Assembly: GCA_003279005.1 (NCBI GenBank)
Contig: QCBY01000009.1
Location: forward strand, 1-45,814
Direction: 5' to 3'
Length of the DNA: 45,814 bases
Origin: Prochlorococcus sp. AG-347-J22
GTDB lineage: Bacteria > Cyanobacteriota > Cyanobacteriia > PCC-6307 > Cyanobiaceae
Shown here: positions 7,944 to 16,586 of the stretch, in pieces
Layout: every line of letters starts with the position of its first letter
Numbering within the stretch: the stretch's first letter is position 1
The notes under the pieces: model-generated
Databases searched by the model: none
What the model saw: only the letters and a program-made list of their open reading frames with translations
Told to the model about the DNA's origin: nothing
Position numbers and translations under genes: made by a program

Positions 7944-8577
7944 TTAATTGGTTTTAATTTAGAAATTCAGGATTAATAAAGAATATAAAAAGTATTTAAT
8001 TTTTAATCTAATTTATAGATTTTGATACTTGTCTCAAATTTTGACGTTTGCAAGTTATTTTTTCTTTTTAAAAATTCTTTTGCTTAGTCAATATTAATTA
8101 GTCAGATCTCTACCTGTCAATTTATTTAATCTAGTATTAATATTGATATATTCGAGACTCAATTGATTCTTAAAATTTATAGTCAAAATTTTGTAGGATA
8201 TTGATATTCTATATAAAGAAAAAAGCAAGCTTTTTTATTAATTTATAAATACATAGCCACCATATATAAATATTTAAAATAACCTGCAATGAGGTTAATA
8301 AAACATAGATCGATAAACTATAAATTATGTAAAAGTGGATTTTTTTCTAATTTTTTTAGTAACCAAATTATTCCCTATTTATTATTTTCATAATAATCAT
8401 GAACTATTTAATTTATTAAGATAACAATCCTCATTTAAAGTGAATATTAACTAATATGATCTTAAGAGTCAGCTAGTAGGGATACAGGCTGACTCTTTTT
8501 ATTTTTAAAAACTTAGATAAAAACTCTTTTTATTTAATTAAATAATTGCTATTAATAAATTAAATACAAAAATAGTT
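7944..8577. other. Long intergenic stretch with one conserved-loop hairpin
   Basis: About 630 bases of AT-rich DNA. The only strong structure is the hairpin at 8464-8497. A 34-codon frame near 8289 (+) is not convincing. Confidence 0.5.
8464..8497 (+). repeat. Shared-loop hairpin, copy 2 (terminator-like)
   Basis: A 10-bp stem (AAGAGTCAGC/GCTGACTCTT) encloses the loop TAGTAGGGATACAG and is followed by a T-rich run, so it could terminate transcription. GCTAGTAGGGATAC is identical to the hairpin at 4724-4753, whereas six stem pairs differ. A TATGAT box at 8455-8460 just upstream allows the alternative that the hairpin is the 5' end of a transcript toward the gene at 8578. Confidence 0.65.
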
Positions 8578-8742
8578 ATGTCATTTATTACTTACTATAT
8601 GCATTTATTTTTTGCTAACATGCCTCCTTTATTTAGTTCTGATTTGATACTTTATATTTTGCCAGTTTTAACAGTTTCTATACTATTCTTTAGCTTTAAA
8701 ATAATGTTTTATAAAGCGCCTAAATTGAGAGGAGTTAAATAA
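8578..8742 (+). CDS. Membrane mini-protein (54 aa)
   Basis: The protein begins MSFITYYMHLFFANMPPLFS, has a helix (about residues 23-44) and a basic C-terminus YKAPKLRGVK. It lies eight bases before the methyltransferase gene and probably shares its transcript. I do not recognise a family. Confidence 0.5.
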   Translation: MSFITYYMHLFFANMPPLFSSDLILYILPVLTVSILFFSFKIMFYKAPKLRGVK

Positions 8743-8750
8743 AAAATATT

Positions 8751-9374
8751 TTGGATAATAGACTTTTTTTTCCTGCGACTGAGAGAAATAGAAAGTCTAT
8801 TGGAGAAGTATTATCAAGAATTCTTGTTAAAAAAGGTTTTATTTTAGAAATTGGTAGCGGTAGTGGAGAGCATGGAGTTGCATTTCAAAAATCTTTTCCA
8901 GAAATAATTTGGCAATCAAGCGACCCGGAACTTATCCATAGAAAAAGTATTAGTTCTTGGATTAATCATGAAGAATTAAGTTTAAAAATGCCTCAACCTT
9001 TAGATATTGATGTGGAGAAAACTCCATGGAATGTCCCATCCGATATACTGCTTTCTATTCAAGGAATTATATCTATCAATATGATTCATATAGCATCGTG
9101 GGACTGTACAAAATCACTATTTATAGAGGCTGGCAAATTGTTAAATGATGGAAAATTTTTGATGTTATATGGACCATTTAAAATTAATAATAAGCACATA
9201 AGTCAAAGCAATAAATTATTTGATAGTTCCTTAAAAATGCAAAATAAATTTTGGGGTGTTAGAGACCTAATAGAGGTTAGTGAAGAAGCTACTAAAAATG
9301 GTTTCATTAAAGATGAGGTTATTCGTATGCCAGCTAACAATTTTACGATTATTTACAGGAAATTTTCTTCATAA
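8751..9374 (+). CDS. DUF938 (UPF0585) SAM-dependent methyltransferase-like protein
   Basis: This 207-residue protein starts MDNRLFFPATERNRKSIGEV. The segment FILEIGSGSGEHGVAFQKSF (about residues 31-50) is the SAM-binding motif I. The pattern PATERNRxxI...EIGSGSGEHxxxFxxxFP...WQxSD is the hallmark of DUF938. A later MLYGPFKINNKHISQSNKLF matches the family's YGPFxxxGxxTxxSNxxFD. The substrate is unknown. The TTG start at 8751 is supported by the family's conserved N-terminus. Confidence 0.88.
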   Translation: MDNRLFFPATERNRKSIGEVLSRILVKKGFILEIGSGSGEHGVAFQKSFPEIIWQSSDPELIHRKSISSWINHEELSLKMPQPLDIDVEKTPWNVPSDILLSIQGIISINMIHIASWDCTKSLFIEAGKLLNDGKFLMLYGPFKINNKHISQSNKLFDSSLKMQNKFWGVRDLIEVSEEATKNGFIKDEVIRMPANNFTIIYRKFSS

Positions 9375-9537
9375 AAAAGTCCTAAATAATTTTTATGTAA
9401 AAAATAAATAATTAGATATAAAAAATTCATATATTTCTTAATTAATTCTATAAAATTTTTTGAAAAATAATGTTCATAAATTTACTTTAGCCTTTTAAAT
9501 AAAGAAATTTTTGCAAAAATTTTAATATCATATAAAA

Positions 9538-9699
9538 CTATCCTGATAACTTCCTGCTCCATTCTTTATGCTTCTCATCTAAGTCTGATACTTTATCTCC
9601 TAAACTTAGTTGTTTTTCTAATAATTGAACCTTAGTAAGTGTTACTTCCTCAGAGTAAAACTTTATAGGTTGCTTTCCGTGAAGGTTGTCTCCGCTCAT
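9538..9699 (-). CDS. Small hypothetical protein (53 aa)
   Basis: The protein begins MSGDNLHGKQPIKFYSEEVT and has a heptad-like helical segment LTKVQLLEKQLSLGDKV. It is charged and soluble, with coiled-coil potential. No family is recognised. It stands alone between convergent neighbours. Confidence 0.55.
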   Translation of the reverse strand: MSGDNLHGKQPIKFYSEEVTLTKVQLLEKQLSLGDKVSDLDEKHKEWSRKLSG

Positions 9700-9806
9700 T
9701 GATTTTAAAAATAGTAACCTAGTATCAAGTTAAATATTTAAGATGAAAAGGATTAAATTTCTAATTCTTTTATATTATTTTCAGATTTGCGTAAATTATT
9801 GTGATA

Positions 9807-10994
9807 TTAGATTTTTTTCGATAAATTGTTTTGAACTTTTTTGTAAGAGGATTGCCATATATACTTACCTTTATCGATATCTGATTTAACAGCAATACAA
9901 TTACAAGCAATGTTCCATAGAGCCTTATGTATTGGGTCAGGATTAAAAAGGTAGGCTTTATTAAAAACTTTTTTTATTGCTAAAGTAGCCTCCTTGGCAT
10001 GATAGTGAGGAATACTTGGGCATACATGATGTACTACGTGACTCGAACCAATTTGATGATGTAGAAAATTAATAACTTTTCCATAAGGCCTATCTATTGA
10101 GAGGAAAGCCCCTCTCATAAAAGAAAATTCTGAATTAGAGAGGTGTGGTACATCTGAATCTGTATGGTGAAGCCAAGTATACAAAACTAACCAACAATTA
10201 ACTACTAACAAAGGTCCCACATACATTCCTATTATTGGAAAGATTCCATGCTTAATAATTAACATAATTAGTGCTATTGTCACTAAAATTACACCAACAT
10301 CTGAAATCCAAACTTTCTTAGCCCATATTGCTGGCCATAATGTCTTAGAAAAAGGTTTCATTGGCCAGAAATGATTTGAAGTTCCATATTTGAGACCTCC
10401 TGTACTTCCAGTTAACAAATAAGCAGGCCAACCAAAGATTAGATGTAATACAATTTGAAGAATTCCATACTTATTTTTTCCTAATGAACTTGAGAAAGCT
10501 AGTTCCTTCTCTCCTCCAACTTTTTCGCTAATTCCATCTCCATCAATAACTAATGGCACGTGAGTTTCTCCATTAGTTATATGATTAGTGAAACGATGAT
10601 GAACTGCATGTGAACGTTGCCAAGAGAAATATGGCACTAATAATAATGAATGAATTACATATCCAGTAATTGTTTCCAAAAACCTATTTTTCGAGAAGGC
10701 CCCATGACCACATTCGTGGGCGATTACCCAAAAACCCATAGCAGTTGTTCCTGATATAAATGCATAAAGAATCCATATTGGGATCATTCTTTGAGTAAAA
10801 GGAATTGCTAATCCAATGGCTATAACAATTACCTGGATTATGGTTGATTGTAAAAGATAGCCTAATGAAGTTATGGTTTTAGGATTAAAGCAGTGATTAG
10901 GAATAACACTTTTAAACTCTTTTATGCTTGGGATATCACTGATATTTATCTCAAGTGCTTGACCTTTAAGGCCAGAGAAATTAATAATACTCAA
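9807..10994 (-). CDS. Membrane fatty-acid desaturase (omega-6/omega-3, DesA/FAD2-like)
   Basis: This is a 395-residue diiron desaturase. Three histidine boxes are visible: HECGH (93-97), HAVHH (129-133) and HVVHH near residue 315, followed by PSIPHYHAKEA. Four membrane segments lie between them. The HECGHGAFS and HVVHH wording is closer to the Delta12/omega-3 FAD2/FAD3/DesB group than to Delta9 enzymes. The likely reaction is the insertion of a second or third double bond into glycerolipid acyl chains in thylakoid or plasma membrane, with ferredoxin as electron donor. Regiospecificity cannot be read from sequence. A second, more diverged desaturase lies at 14633-15739. Confidence 0.85.
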   Translation of the reverse strand: MSIINFSGLKGQALEINISDIPSIKEFKSVIPNHCFNPKTITSLGYLLQSTIIQVIVIAIGLAIPFTQRMIPIWILYAFISGTTAMGFWVIAHECGHGAFSKNRFLETITGYVIHSLLLVPYFSWQRSHAVHHRFTNHITNGETHVPLVIDGDGISEKVGGEKELAFSSSLGKNKYGILQIVLHLIFGWPAYLLTGSTGGLKYGTSNHFWPMKPFSKTLWPAIWAKKVWISDVGVILVTIALIMLIIKHGIFPIIGMYVGPLLVVNCWLVLYTWLHHTDSDVPHLSNSEFSFMRGAFLSIDRPYGKVINFLHHQIGSSHVVHHVCPSIPHYHAKEATLAIKKVFNKAYLFNPDPIHKALWNIACNCIAVKSDIDKGKYIWQSSYKKVQNNLSKKI

Positions 10995-11197
10995 ATTATT
11001 TTGTATTAGGATTTAGTTTAAAATAAATTTTAATTTATCTAATTTATTATCCATCAAAGAATCTTTTTATGAAAGTGATTGTATAGTTAACTATAAAAAA
11101 TAGTATTAATTAGTTCTAATTTTTTAGCATCAAGAAAGAAATAGTATTTTTCGATAAGTTATAAAACGTTAATTAAGTTTTTTTAATCAATAAAAAA

Positions 11198-11329
11198 TTA
11201 TTTAATAGCTATCAACAAAACTAGATATAGAAAGAGAGTAGAGGTAATTGCTAATGCAGAAAGAGGCAAAATTAGACCAGTATTTAGCCATCTTAAAAAT
11301 CTAATTTTTCTGTTAATTACTTTTGCCAT
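11198..11329 (-). CDS. Membrane mini-protein (43 aa)
   Basis: The protein begins MAKVINRKIRFLRWLNTGLI and continues with a hydrophobic helix ending LVLLIAIK. A basic N-terminus followed by one long helix suggests an N-in single-pass protein. There is no family match. Confidence 0.5.
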   Translation of the reverse strand: MAKVINRKIRFLRWLNTGLILPLSALAITSTLFLYLVLLIAIK

Positions 11330-11427
11330 TTATTCAAACAGAATTATTCTAAACCTATTGAATGTGGAAGGTTACATCAAATAAGCTTAATAAATTTCAA
11401 TAACAAAAATAATTTTAAACACCTTAA

Positions 11428-12066
11428 TTAAAATAAATTCATTTGCTCTATGTGTTTTTTATTAATCTCTTCTGTTATCCATCCTGAAGATGACCATCCC
11501 ATCATGATGGGGATTAAACCTCTTAATTCGTCCGCATCCTTAACCTGTTCAGTCCATTGTTCTTCGTATCCATTAGGAATAACAACAGGCATACGATTGT
11601 GAATTGGTTTGATTAAATCATTTGGCTCAGTTGTTAAAATGCAGAAACTTTCTAATTCTGCCCCATCATATGAAGCCCATTTACTCCAAATCCCTCCCAA
11701 CCAGAAAGTATCATAATTCTCTTTCCTTATACGGAATTTTTTTTCAAAAAAACCACTTGCTGGGATTAAGCATCTTTTATGTTTCCAACTTCCACTAAAC
11801 AATTTTTTCTCCTCAACAGTTTCTGCTCTTGCATTAAATGGCCTAGCTCTTGCCTTCTCAAATGGCTCTTTAGCCCAAGGAGATATTAAACCCCATGACA
11901 TAAAAGTAGTCTGAATTCTCCCTTCATTCTTAATTACTAGTACTGGATCTGTAGGTTTAATTAAATTCTGAGTCTCATATTTAGTATTTAGACCACTTGG
12001 ATAGTTTTTTTTTAAAATCTTTGGTAAGTTATCAAACTTAGTTTTTAGTTCAAATCTTCCGCACAT
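11428..12066 (-). CDS. SRAP (HMCES/YedK) family abasic-site protein
   Basis: This 212-residue protein begins MCGRF, with the invariant Cys2 that the family uses to form a covalent thiazolidine link to abasic sites in single-stranded DNA. Further family residues are visible: NARAET (78-83), PASGFFEK with the conserved Glu at 108, and HNRMP with His156. The role is shielding or repair of abasic sites in ssDNA, conserved from bacteria to human HMCES. The length matches YedK. The gene lies 53 bases upstream of the HAD gene on the same strand, in the order SRAP then nearer the window start, and appears independent. Confidence 0.93.
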   Translation of the reverse strand: MCGRFELKTKFDNLPKILKKNYPSGLNTKYETQNLIKPTDPVLVIKNEGRIQTTFMSWGLISPWAKEPFEKARARPFNARAETVEEKKLFSGSWKHKRCLIPASGFFEKKFRIRKENYDTFWLGGIWSKWASYDGAELESFCILTTEPNDLIKPIHNRMPVVIPNGYEEQWTEQVKDADELRGLIPIMMGWSSSGWITEEINKKHIEQMNLF

Positions 12067-12119
12067 ATAAATTATTTGAATTTATTTTATGCATTTTATT
12101 CAAAATTTATCTTTTTAGT

Positions 12120-12797
12120 TTAAATTCTCTTGTATAGTCTTAAATAATAAATAATTTCTGATAACTCATTTATTTTTTGAACTTTTTCTTGAGTAAATTC
12201 ATTTATTAATTTATTTAGTATTTTAATATCTTTGGAAAAAAACAATAAATTACATTCTGCCTTTAATCCAGATACAGATCCTGCATAAGAGTCTTCTATG
12301 ACCCATGTTTTGTTTGGATCTACATCTAATAATCTTAGTGCTCTAAGATAGGGTTCAGGTGATGGTTTCCCGGCAGAAATAGATTTATCATCTCCAAGAA
12401 TCTTTGTTTTAAAAAGATTCAACCAGATATTTTCAGAACTTTTAATTTTAAAACTTTCACTACTACTACTAGTTACTAATGCAATTGGTAATTTTATTTT
12501 TATACAAAAATTAATTAAATCTATGGCCCCCTTGAAAGGTTTTGCTTTTGTGAGTTGCTGATCAACTTTTGCTTTTTGAATAACGAGCAATTCTTCTATT
12601 GAGTTTTCTTTATTTATCCATTTATGTACTTCTTTGGCACAATCTATTCTTCTTCTCCCTTTTAATTTTTGTAATTGATTCTTTGATAAATAATAATTAT
12701 ATTCTTTTGCAGTTTCTCTCCAGGCATTCGCTAGCAAGGGTTCGGTATCTAAAAGAACACCATCTAAATCAAAAAGAATTGCTTCTGGAAACTCCAT
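12120..12797 (-). CDS. HAD-superfamily hydrolase, beta-phosphoglucomutase/GS1-like
   Basis: This 225-residue protein has motif I LFDLDGVLLDTEP (residues 8-20; nucleophile Asp10, acid/base Asp12), a helical cap, motif II VTSSSSE, motif III with the GKPSPEPYL lysine, and motif IV VIEDSYAG. This order is that of the HAD subfamily IA enzymes with a cap between motifs I and II, which includes beta-phosphoglucomutase and small sugar-phosphate phosphatases. The substrate cannot be assigned. Its 3' neighbour on the same strand is the SRAP gene. Confidence 0.88.
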   Translation of the reverse strand: MEFPEAILFDLDGVLLDTEPLLANAWRETAKEYNYYLSKNQLQKLKGRRRIDCAKEVHKWINKENSIEELLVIQKAKVDQQLTKAKPFKGAIDLINFCIKIKLPIALVTSSSSESFKIKSSENIWLNLFKTKILGDDKSISAGKPSPEPYLRALRLLDVDPNKTWVIEDSYAGSVSGLKAECNLLFFSKDIKILNKLINEFTQEKVQKINELSEIIYYLRLYKRI

Positions 12798-12911
12798 ATT
12801 TACATAAGAATTTTTATATAGATTTTTCTCTAACTATAGTCTTAAATTTTTAGCTTAGTTTTTAATTTATTTTTGATTTTTAAGAAAGTCTTTTAGAAAC
12901 TTAGGTTAAGT

Positions 12912-13043
12912 TTATAAACCGCGAATGTACCTTTTTGGTTCTACCGATTGCTTTCTTGGCTTTACTAGTATTGGCAAAATAATAACTCCTGCTGTAAAAA
13001 CGCATATTGGAGCCACAACCATGAGTATAGATTCTAGAGACAT
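12912..13043 (-). CDS. Membrane mini-protein (43 aa)
   Basis: The protein begins MSLESILMVVAPICVFTAGV, with one helix (about residues 5-27) and a basic tail KPRKQSVEPKRYIRGL. The shape resembles small photosystem or NDH subunits, but I recognise none of them here. It is probably real because of a clean boundary and a good hydrophobic/basic pattern. Confidence 0.5.
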   Translation of the reverse strand: MSLESILMVVAPICVFTAGVIILPILVKPRKQSVEPKRYIRGL

Positions 13044-13237
13044 TAATTTTTTTTTAAATTATCTGTACAAATAGCAGTAATTATTTTTTTAGTCATGCGT
13101 ATTTATATCTAATAAGACCATATCTTTACAACTTTATATATTATTAAGCAAAAATGAAAAAAATATTAAATATAAGACCTTTTTAAAATTTCCATCTTAA
13201 AAACAAATTACTAAATTTCAACAAAAGGAGAAATATT

Positions 13238-13399
13238 ATGAATGAAGATAAAGATTGGATGCTGATGACTTATTACTGTCCTATTCATGGTAACGCTTTC
13301 AAAGTAGAGCCCATACAAGTAACAAGGCAAGAAATTTCCAATGCCTTGATTGATAAAAGTAAGTCTAAAAATGATATTTTAAAGTCTAATTTCTCATAA
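13238..13399 (+). CDS. Small hypothetical protein (53 aa)
   Basis: The protein begins MNEDKDWMLMTYYCPIHGNA. An AAAAGGAG ribosome site lies seven bases before the ATG, one of the clearest in this region. The YYCPIHGNAFK element with its Cys and His might bind a metal. Family unknown. Confidence 0.6.
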   Translation: MNEDKDWMLMTYYCPIHGNAFKVEPIQVTRQEISNALIDKSKSKNDILKSNFS

Positions 13400-13436
13400 A
13401 CAGACTAGGCAAAGGTAACAGTTAAAAATTCAATAC

Positions 13437-13560
13437 TATAATAGAAAGTTATAAACATCCGATCTGCCTTTTAAGCTTTGTAAAGCTCAATTAACAGGAA
13501 TTGCACTATGACGATTTTAGGAGACTGCATTAAAATTATTTTTTGAAGCATTCTTACTCC
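13437..13560 (+). ncRNA. Possible small RNA or leader (weak)
   Basis: A TATAAT box (13437-13442) precedes about 110 bases of noticeably less AT-rich sequence with a hairpin at 13474-13487 (AGCTTT/AAAGCT) and a T-rich end. No open frame of useful length is present. This is a guess from composition and promoter-like sequence. Confidence 0.25.
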
Positions 13561-13675
13561 ACATGCATACTCTTTTTTAATAGAATTAATTATTAAATTT
13601 AGATTTTTTTCTAATTAAATATTTATAAGGGGATTTTATTTTTAAAAGTATATAAATCAAAGATATTAAATAAAT

Positions 13676-13825
13676 CTATGTATCTATATCGCAAGTTAAT
13701 TCGCATAGATTGAGTTTAGAAGTTGACATTTTATCCAAAATTCTTAGCATATCAATCTCAGAAAGATCTCCATTAGAGTCCCATTTTAAAGTTGTTTTTC
13801 TTTGAGAAGAATATTTTTCATTCAT
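13676..13825 (-). CDS. Small hypothetical protein (49 aa), second gene of coupled pair
   Basis: The protein begins MNEKYSSQRKTTLKWDSNGD and ends CELTCDIDT. I chose the ATG at 13825 because an AAAGGAGGA ribosome site lies just upstream, and the longer frame would only translate part of the neighbouring gene in the wrong frame. The start overlaps the end of the preceding gene by eight bases, so the two are probably co-translated. Confidence 0.6.
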   Translation of the reverse strand: MNEKYSSQRKTTLKWDSNGDLSEIDMLRILDKMSTSKLNLCELTCDIDT

Positions 13826-13976
13826 TTTTATTTCCTCCTTTAAGATGAACTTCAACGCATTGAGTAATACATTCTTGATGGCCATCAACAATGCTGCATT
13901 CACTTATACATTCAAAATATGAGTCAATAGTATCTTTTACAGTTATTTGATTTGAACAAAATGAAAACTGATCCAT
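13818..13976 (-). CDS. Twin-CX3C small protein (52 aa), first gene of coupled pair
   Basis: The protein begins MDQFSFCSNQITVKDTIDSY. Cysteines at 23, 27, 36 and 40 form CX3C-X8-CX3C within a predicted helix-turn-helix (FECISECSI...ECITQCVEV). In other proteins this spacing supports two disulphides bridging a helical hairpin, as in mitochondrial small Tim and CHCH proteins. Relationship to those is not implied. There is no signal peptide. Its last codons contain the ribosome site of the next gene. Confidence 0.6.
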   Translation of the reverse strand: MDQFSFCSNQITVKDTIDSYFECISECSIVDGHQECITQCVEVHLKGGNKNE

Positions 13977-14476
13977 AAATTTTATTCCCTAATTTGGTAA
14001 TGATATATAACATGACCTTAAAAATAAAACTTTGATTTGTTAAGAAGATTCGAAAAGATAAGTAATAGTAACTATTTTTAAGTATTAAATCAATAAAGGG
14101 ATCAAAACCATAACTTTATTTAGCCTTATGAGGTTAATTTAATAATCAAAACTTAATTTTGTTTATTGAAGTTTTGTCATATAAGTTACTTTTCTCGTAA
14201 TTTCTGTACTTTTAATTTACAGGTATGCGGATCCTAATTTTGTTGAATAATTTTTATAAAATCATAAATAAATTAATTCAGAAATTTAAGTATTAGATGA
14301 GTGCAAATCTTTTTTTTAATTTGTTACCGAATAGTTTTTTTTATTAATAGATATTCTTTAAATATTAATGTTATACATATTGAGATAAAGATTAATAAAA
14401 AGTAAATCAGCATAAAGACTGATTTACTTTTAAGAAATTTCATTAGATGATAATAATATAATCTTTAGATTTTCAA
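13977..14476. other. Intergenic stretch with one hairpin
   Basis: AT-rich, with no open frame I believe. The only clear structure is the hairpin at 14398-14431. Confidence 0.5.
14398..14431. terminator. Strong hairpin, terminator-like on either strand
   Basis: A perfect 10-bp stem (AGTAAATCAG/CTGATTTACT), extended by three A-T pairs, encloses an 8-base loop. The better T-run is on the minus strand. No gene ends next to it, so it may close an unseen small RNA or the desaturase transcript from the right. Confidence 0.6.
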
Positions 14477-14629
14477 ATGAGATCAATTATGAATTGGCTT
14501 TCTAAAATGTTAGAGAGCATGGCAAATGCTTTTATTCATCCTTTAAAAAATGACTTACCTCCATCTATTGGAGCTCATGCTTATAGTGAAAGTCCTCTAA
14601 AGAGGAAAATGCGAAGAAGATTTAGCTAG
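14477..14629 (+). CDS. Small basic protein (50 aa)
   Basis: The protein begins MRSIMNWLSKMLESMANAFI and ends with IGAHAYSESPLKRKMRRRFS. An amphipathic N-terminal helix is followed by a Pro-containing linker and an arginine-rich tail. It could bind membrane or nucleic acid. Family unknown. It converges on the desaturase gene with only three bases between stops. Confidence 0.55.
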   Translation: MRSIMNWLSKMLESMANAFIHPLKNDLPPSIGAHAYSESPLKRKMRRRFS

Positions 14630-14632
14630 GAT

Positions 14633-15739
14633 CTACTTAATTGGAATTAGATTTTGGTTTTTGCTGTCCCAAATAATATATTTAAAGCAATTTGGGAAGT
14701 CACTTAATTTGAGAACTTTTGATTTTTGTAGTAAATGTGAATTTGCTTTATGACATTCTCTTAGATTGTAATTAGGTATTCTTTCGGACAAATGATGAAT
14801 GCTATGGAATGAGATATCAGCTAAAAACCAATTAAGCCAATTTGGGATATCTAAATTACTGCTTCCAGAAATAGCACCCTCAACAATGTCCCAGTTTTTT
14901 GTATTACTTGCATATGCATTTTCATAATTATGTTGGATGAAAAAAATACATATGAATATTGCTGCTGAGAAAGTTAATATTAGTGAGTAAAAAGTTAAGA
15001 AAAAAGCAGTTCCTAACCATTTACACATAATTATCCAACCACTTATCACAATAAGATTGTTTGCTAATAGATCAAATAATTCATCAAAGTTGTCTCCATA
15101 ATCAGAGAAGGGGGGTTTAATTCTCGATTGAATATTAAATAGTTCTAGATAATTTCTTTTTTTAATTTTAAAGAAACTTTCCTTGATTAAAGATTTTATA
15201 AAATTAAAAATTATTAATATTAAGCCTAATCTTGCCTTGATAACTAAATAAAAGAAACCGCCTGGTAAAAGCATTAACCAATGTCTAGTTATCTTGTAAA
15301 TAAATTTTTCTCTTTTATTAAGTGCCTCATAATCTTCTAGACTTAAAACATCTACAGGCCCCTTATAAATTTCCCAATTCCCATTATTTCTATGATGGAA
15401 AGCGTGATCATTGGCCCAGGGTTTATGAGGTATTCCATTTAATAGACCTAAAAAGAAGCCAAATAAATTGTTTAAATAACGTTTTTCAAATAAAGAGTTA
15501 TGTCCACAATCATGCATTAATGAGAATGTTCTTGAAGATAAAAGGGTAAGAAGAAAAAGAATGGGAATTAATAATAATCCTTTTGTAGACGGCAAAATAG
15601 GGGAGTATATGATCTTAGAGACAATTAACCAGAGAAAAATTATTGGTGTAATGGTAACAATTAACTGATAAGTGGCTCTAAAATTACTTCTTTTAAGAAA
15701 AGGCTTAATTAAGAAGTCAGATCTTTTAATTTTATTCAT
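14633..15739 (-). CDS. Membrane fatty-acid desaturase family protein (second copy)
   Basis: This 368-residue diiron enzyme has the histidine boxes HDCGH (76-80), HAFHH (112-116) and HSIHH near residue 314, followed by LSERIPNYNLRECH. At least four membrane helices are seen. The HDCGH form with HXXHH boxes fits acyl-lipid desaturases of the DesA group or related enzymes. It is clearly not a recent duplicate of the gene at 9807-10994, because little sequence outside the boxes agrees. Substrate and position of desaturation are unknown. A sterol- or carotenoid-type hydroxylase/ketolase is less likely but not excluded. Confidence 0.82.
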   Translation of the reverse strand: MNKIKRSDFLIKPFLKRSNFRATYQLIVTITPIIFLWLIVSKIIYSPILPSTKGLLLIPILFLLTLLSSRTFSLMHDCGHNSLFEKRYLNNLFGFFLGLLNGIPHKPWANDHAFHHRNNGNWEIYKGPVDVLSLEDYEALNKREKFIYKITRHWLMLLPGGFFYLVIKARLGLILIIFNFIKSLIKESFFKIKKRNYLELFNIQSRIKPPFSDYGDNFDELFDLLANNLIVISGWIIMCKWLGTAFFLTFYSLILTFSAAIFICIFFIQHNYENAYASNTKNWDIVEGAISGSSNLDIPNWLNWFLADISFHSIHHLSERIPNYNLRECHKANSHLLQKSKVLKLSDFPNCFKYIIWDSKNQNLIPIK

Positions 15740-15828
15740 ATAATTTTATCTTATTTATTAATTTAGGATAGCTGAGTTATCATTTATCGTGGTTTCATTG
15801 AGATATTTAAGTTAAAAAGTTTTGAAGG

Positions 15829-15984
15829 CTAAAGTATAAACTCTTTAGACATCGTTCTTAACTGCTCTAAATTTAATCTATTTAAATAATTTAGGATTTC
15901 ACCAGAACTTTCTCTTGATTTAAAATTTTTACTTTCGTAAATCAAGCTATTTGAGATTAATTCTATAAGATGTTCTTTATCCAT
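15829..15984 (-). CDS. Small hypothetical protein (51 aa)
   Basis: The protein begins MDKEHLIELISNSLIYESKN and continues NYLNRLNLEQLRTMSKEFIL. It is soluble and helical, and could be a small protein-interaction fold. Family unknown. Confidence 0.5.
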   Translation of the reverse strand: MDKEHLIELISNSLIYESKNFKSRESSGEILNYLNRLNLEQLRTMSKEFIL

Positions 15985-16124
15985 ATCCTCTTATAAGTCA
16001 TAATTCTCTATTAAAAACTTAAGATCTTGAATCCCAAACCTTATTTTTTTTTTTTTATGTAAATTATTTTCTGCTTTTGGTTTAATCTTTCCTCAAAAGT
16101 GGTTTATTTATTTTTGTCTTAATC

Positions 16125-16346
16125 TTATAAATTTTTTAAATCTTGATCTATTTTTAGCAATTTTTCATTTAGAACTTGCTTTTCCTTTAATAATGATTTT
16201 TTCTTTTGTTGAAGTTCTTTATTGAAAGGTGAATTGAAATATTTTTGATAAGCTAGAAAAAATACTGCTAACGCAACTAAGATTCCTAAGGCTCCAATTA
16301 TTAACAAGGGGGATGATGGGAAATCGTAGAATTGTACAGTTAGCAT
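16125..16346 (-). CDS. Single-helix membrane protein with coiled-coil tail (73 aa)
   Basis: The protein begins MLTVQFYDFPSSPLLIIGAL. The helix spans about residues 14-33 and is followed by a Lys/Glu/Leu-rich stretch QKKKSLLKEKQVLNEKLLKI with heptad character. It looks like a membrane-anchored coiled coil, possibly a small scaffold. No family is recognised. Confidence 0.6.
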   Translation of the reverse strand: MLTVQFYDFPSSPLLIIGALGILVALAVFFLAYQKYFNSPFNKELQQKKKSLLKEKQVLNEKLLKIDQDLKNL

Positions 16347-16586
16347 TTGTTCTATAAATTTTTATCTTACCTTTTTTTGATTAAAAAAATCTAAAATTAA
16401 TACCAAATATCTTTCAAATATAGTTTTTGAATTAAAAAAATAGAGTTTTTGTCATTTCAATTAATTAAATAAAAATGACTTGAAAAAAATTTCTGTACTA
16501 TTTTTTTGTAAATTTAAATTTGAGTAATTGTACGGGTGCCAAACTGAGAATGACCAACAATTATTAATATAGACAACAATCTGTTT

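Noticed and set aside
8289..8393. 34-codon plus-strand frame starting MRLIKHRSINYKL
   Set aside because: No ribosome site, and composition not different from the surrounding AT-rich spacer.
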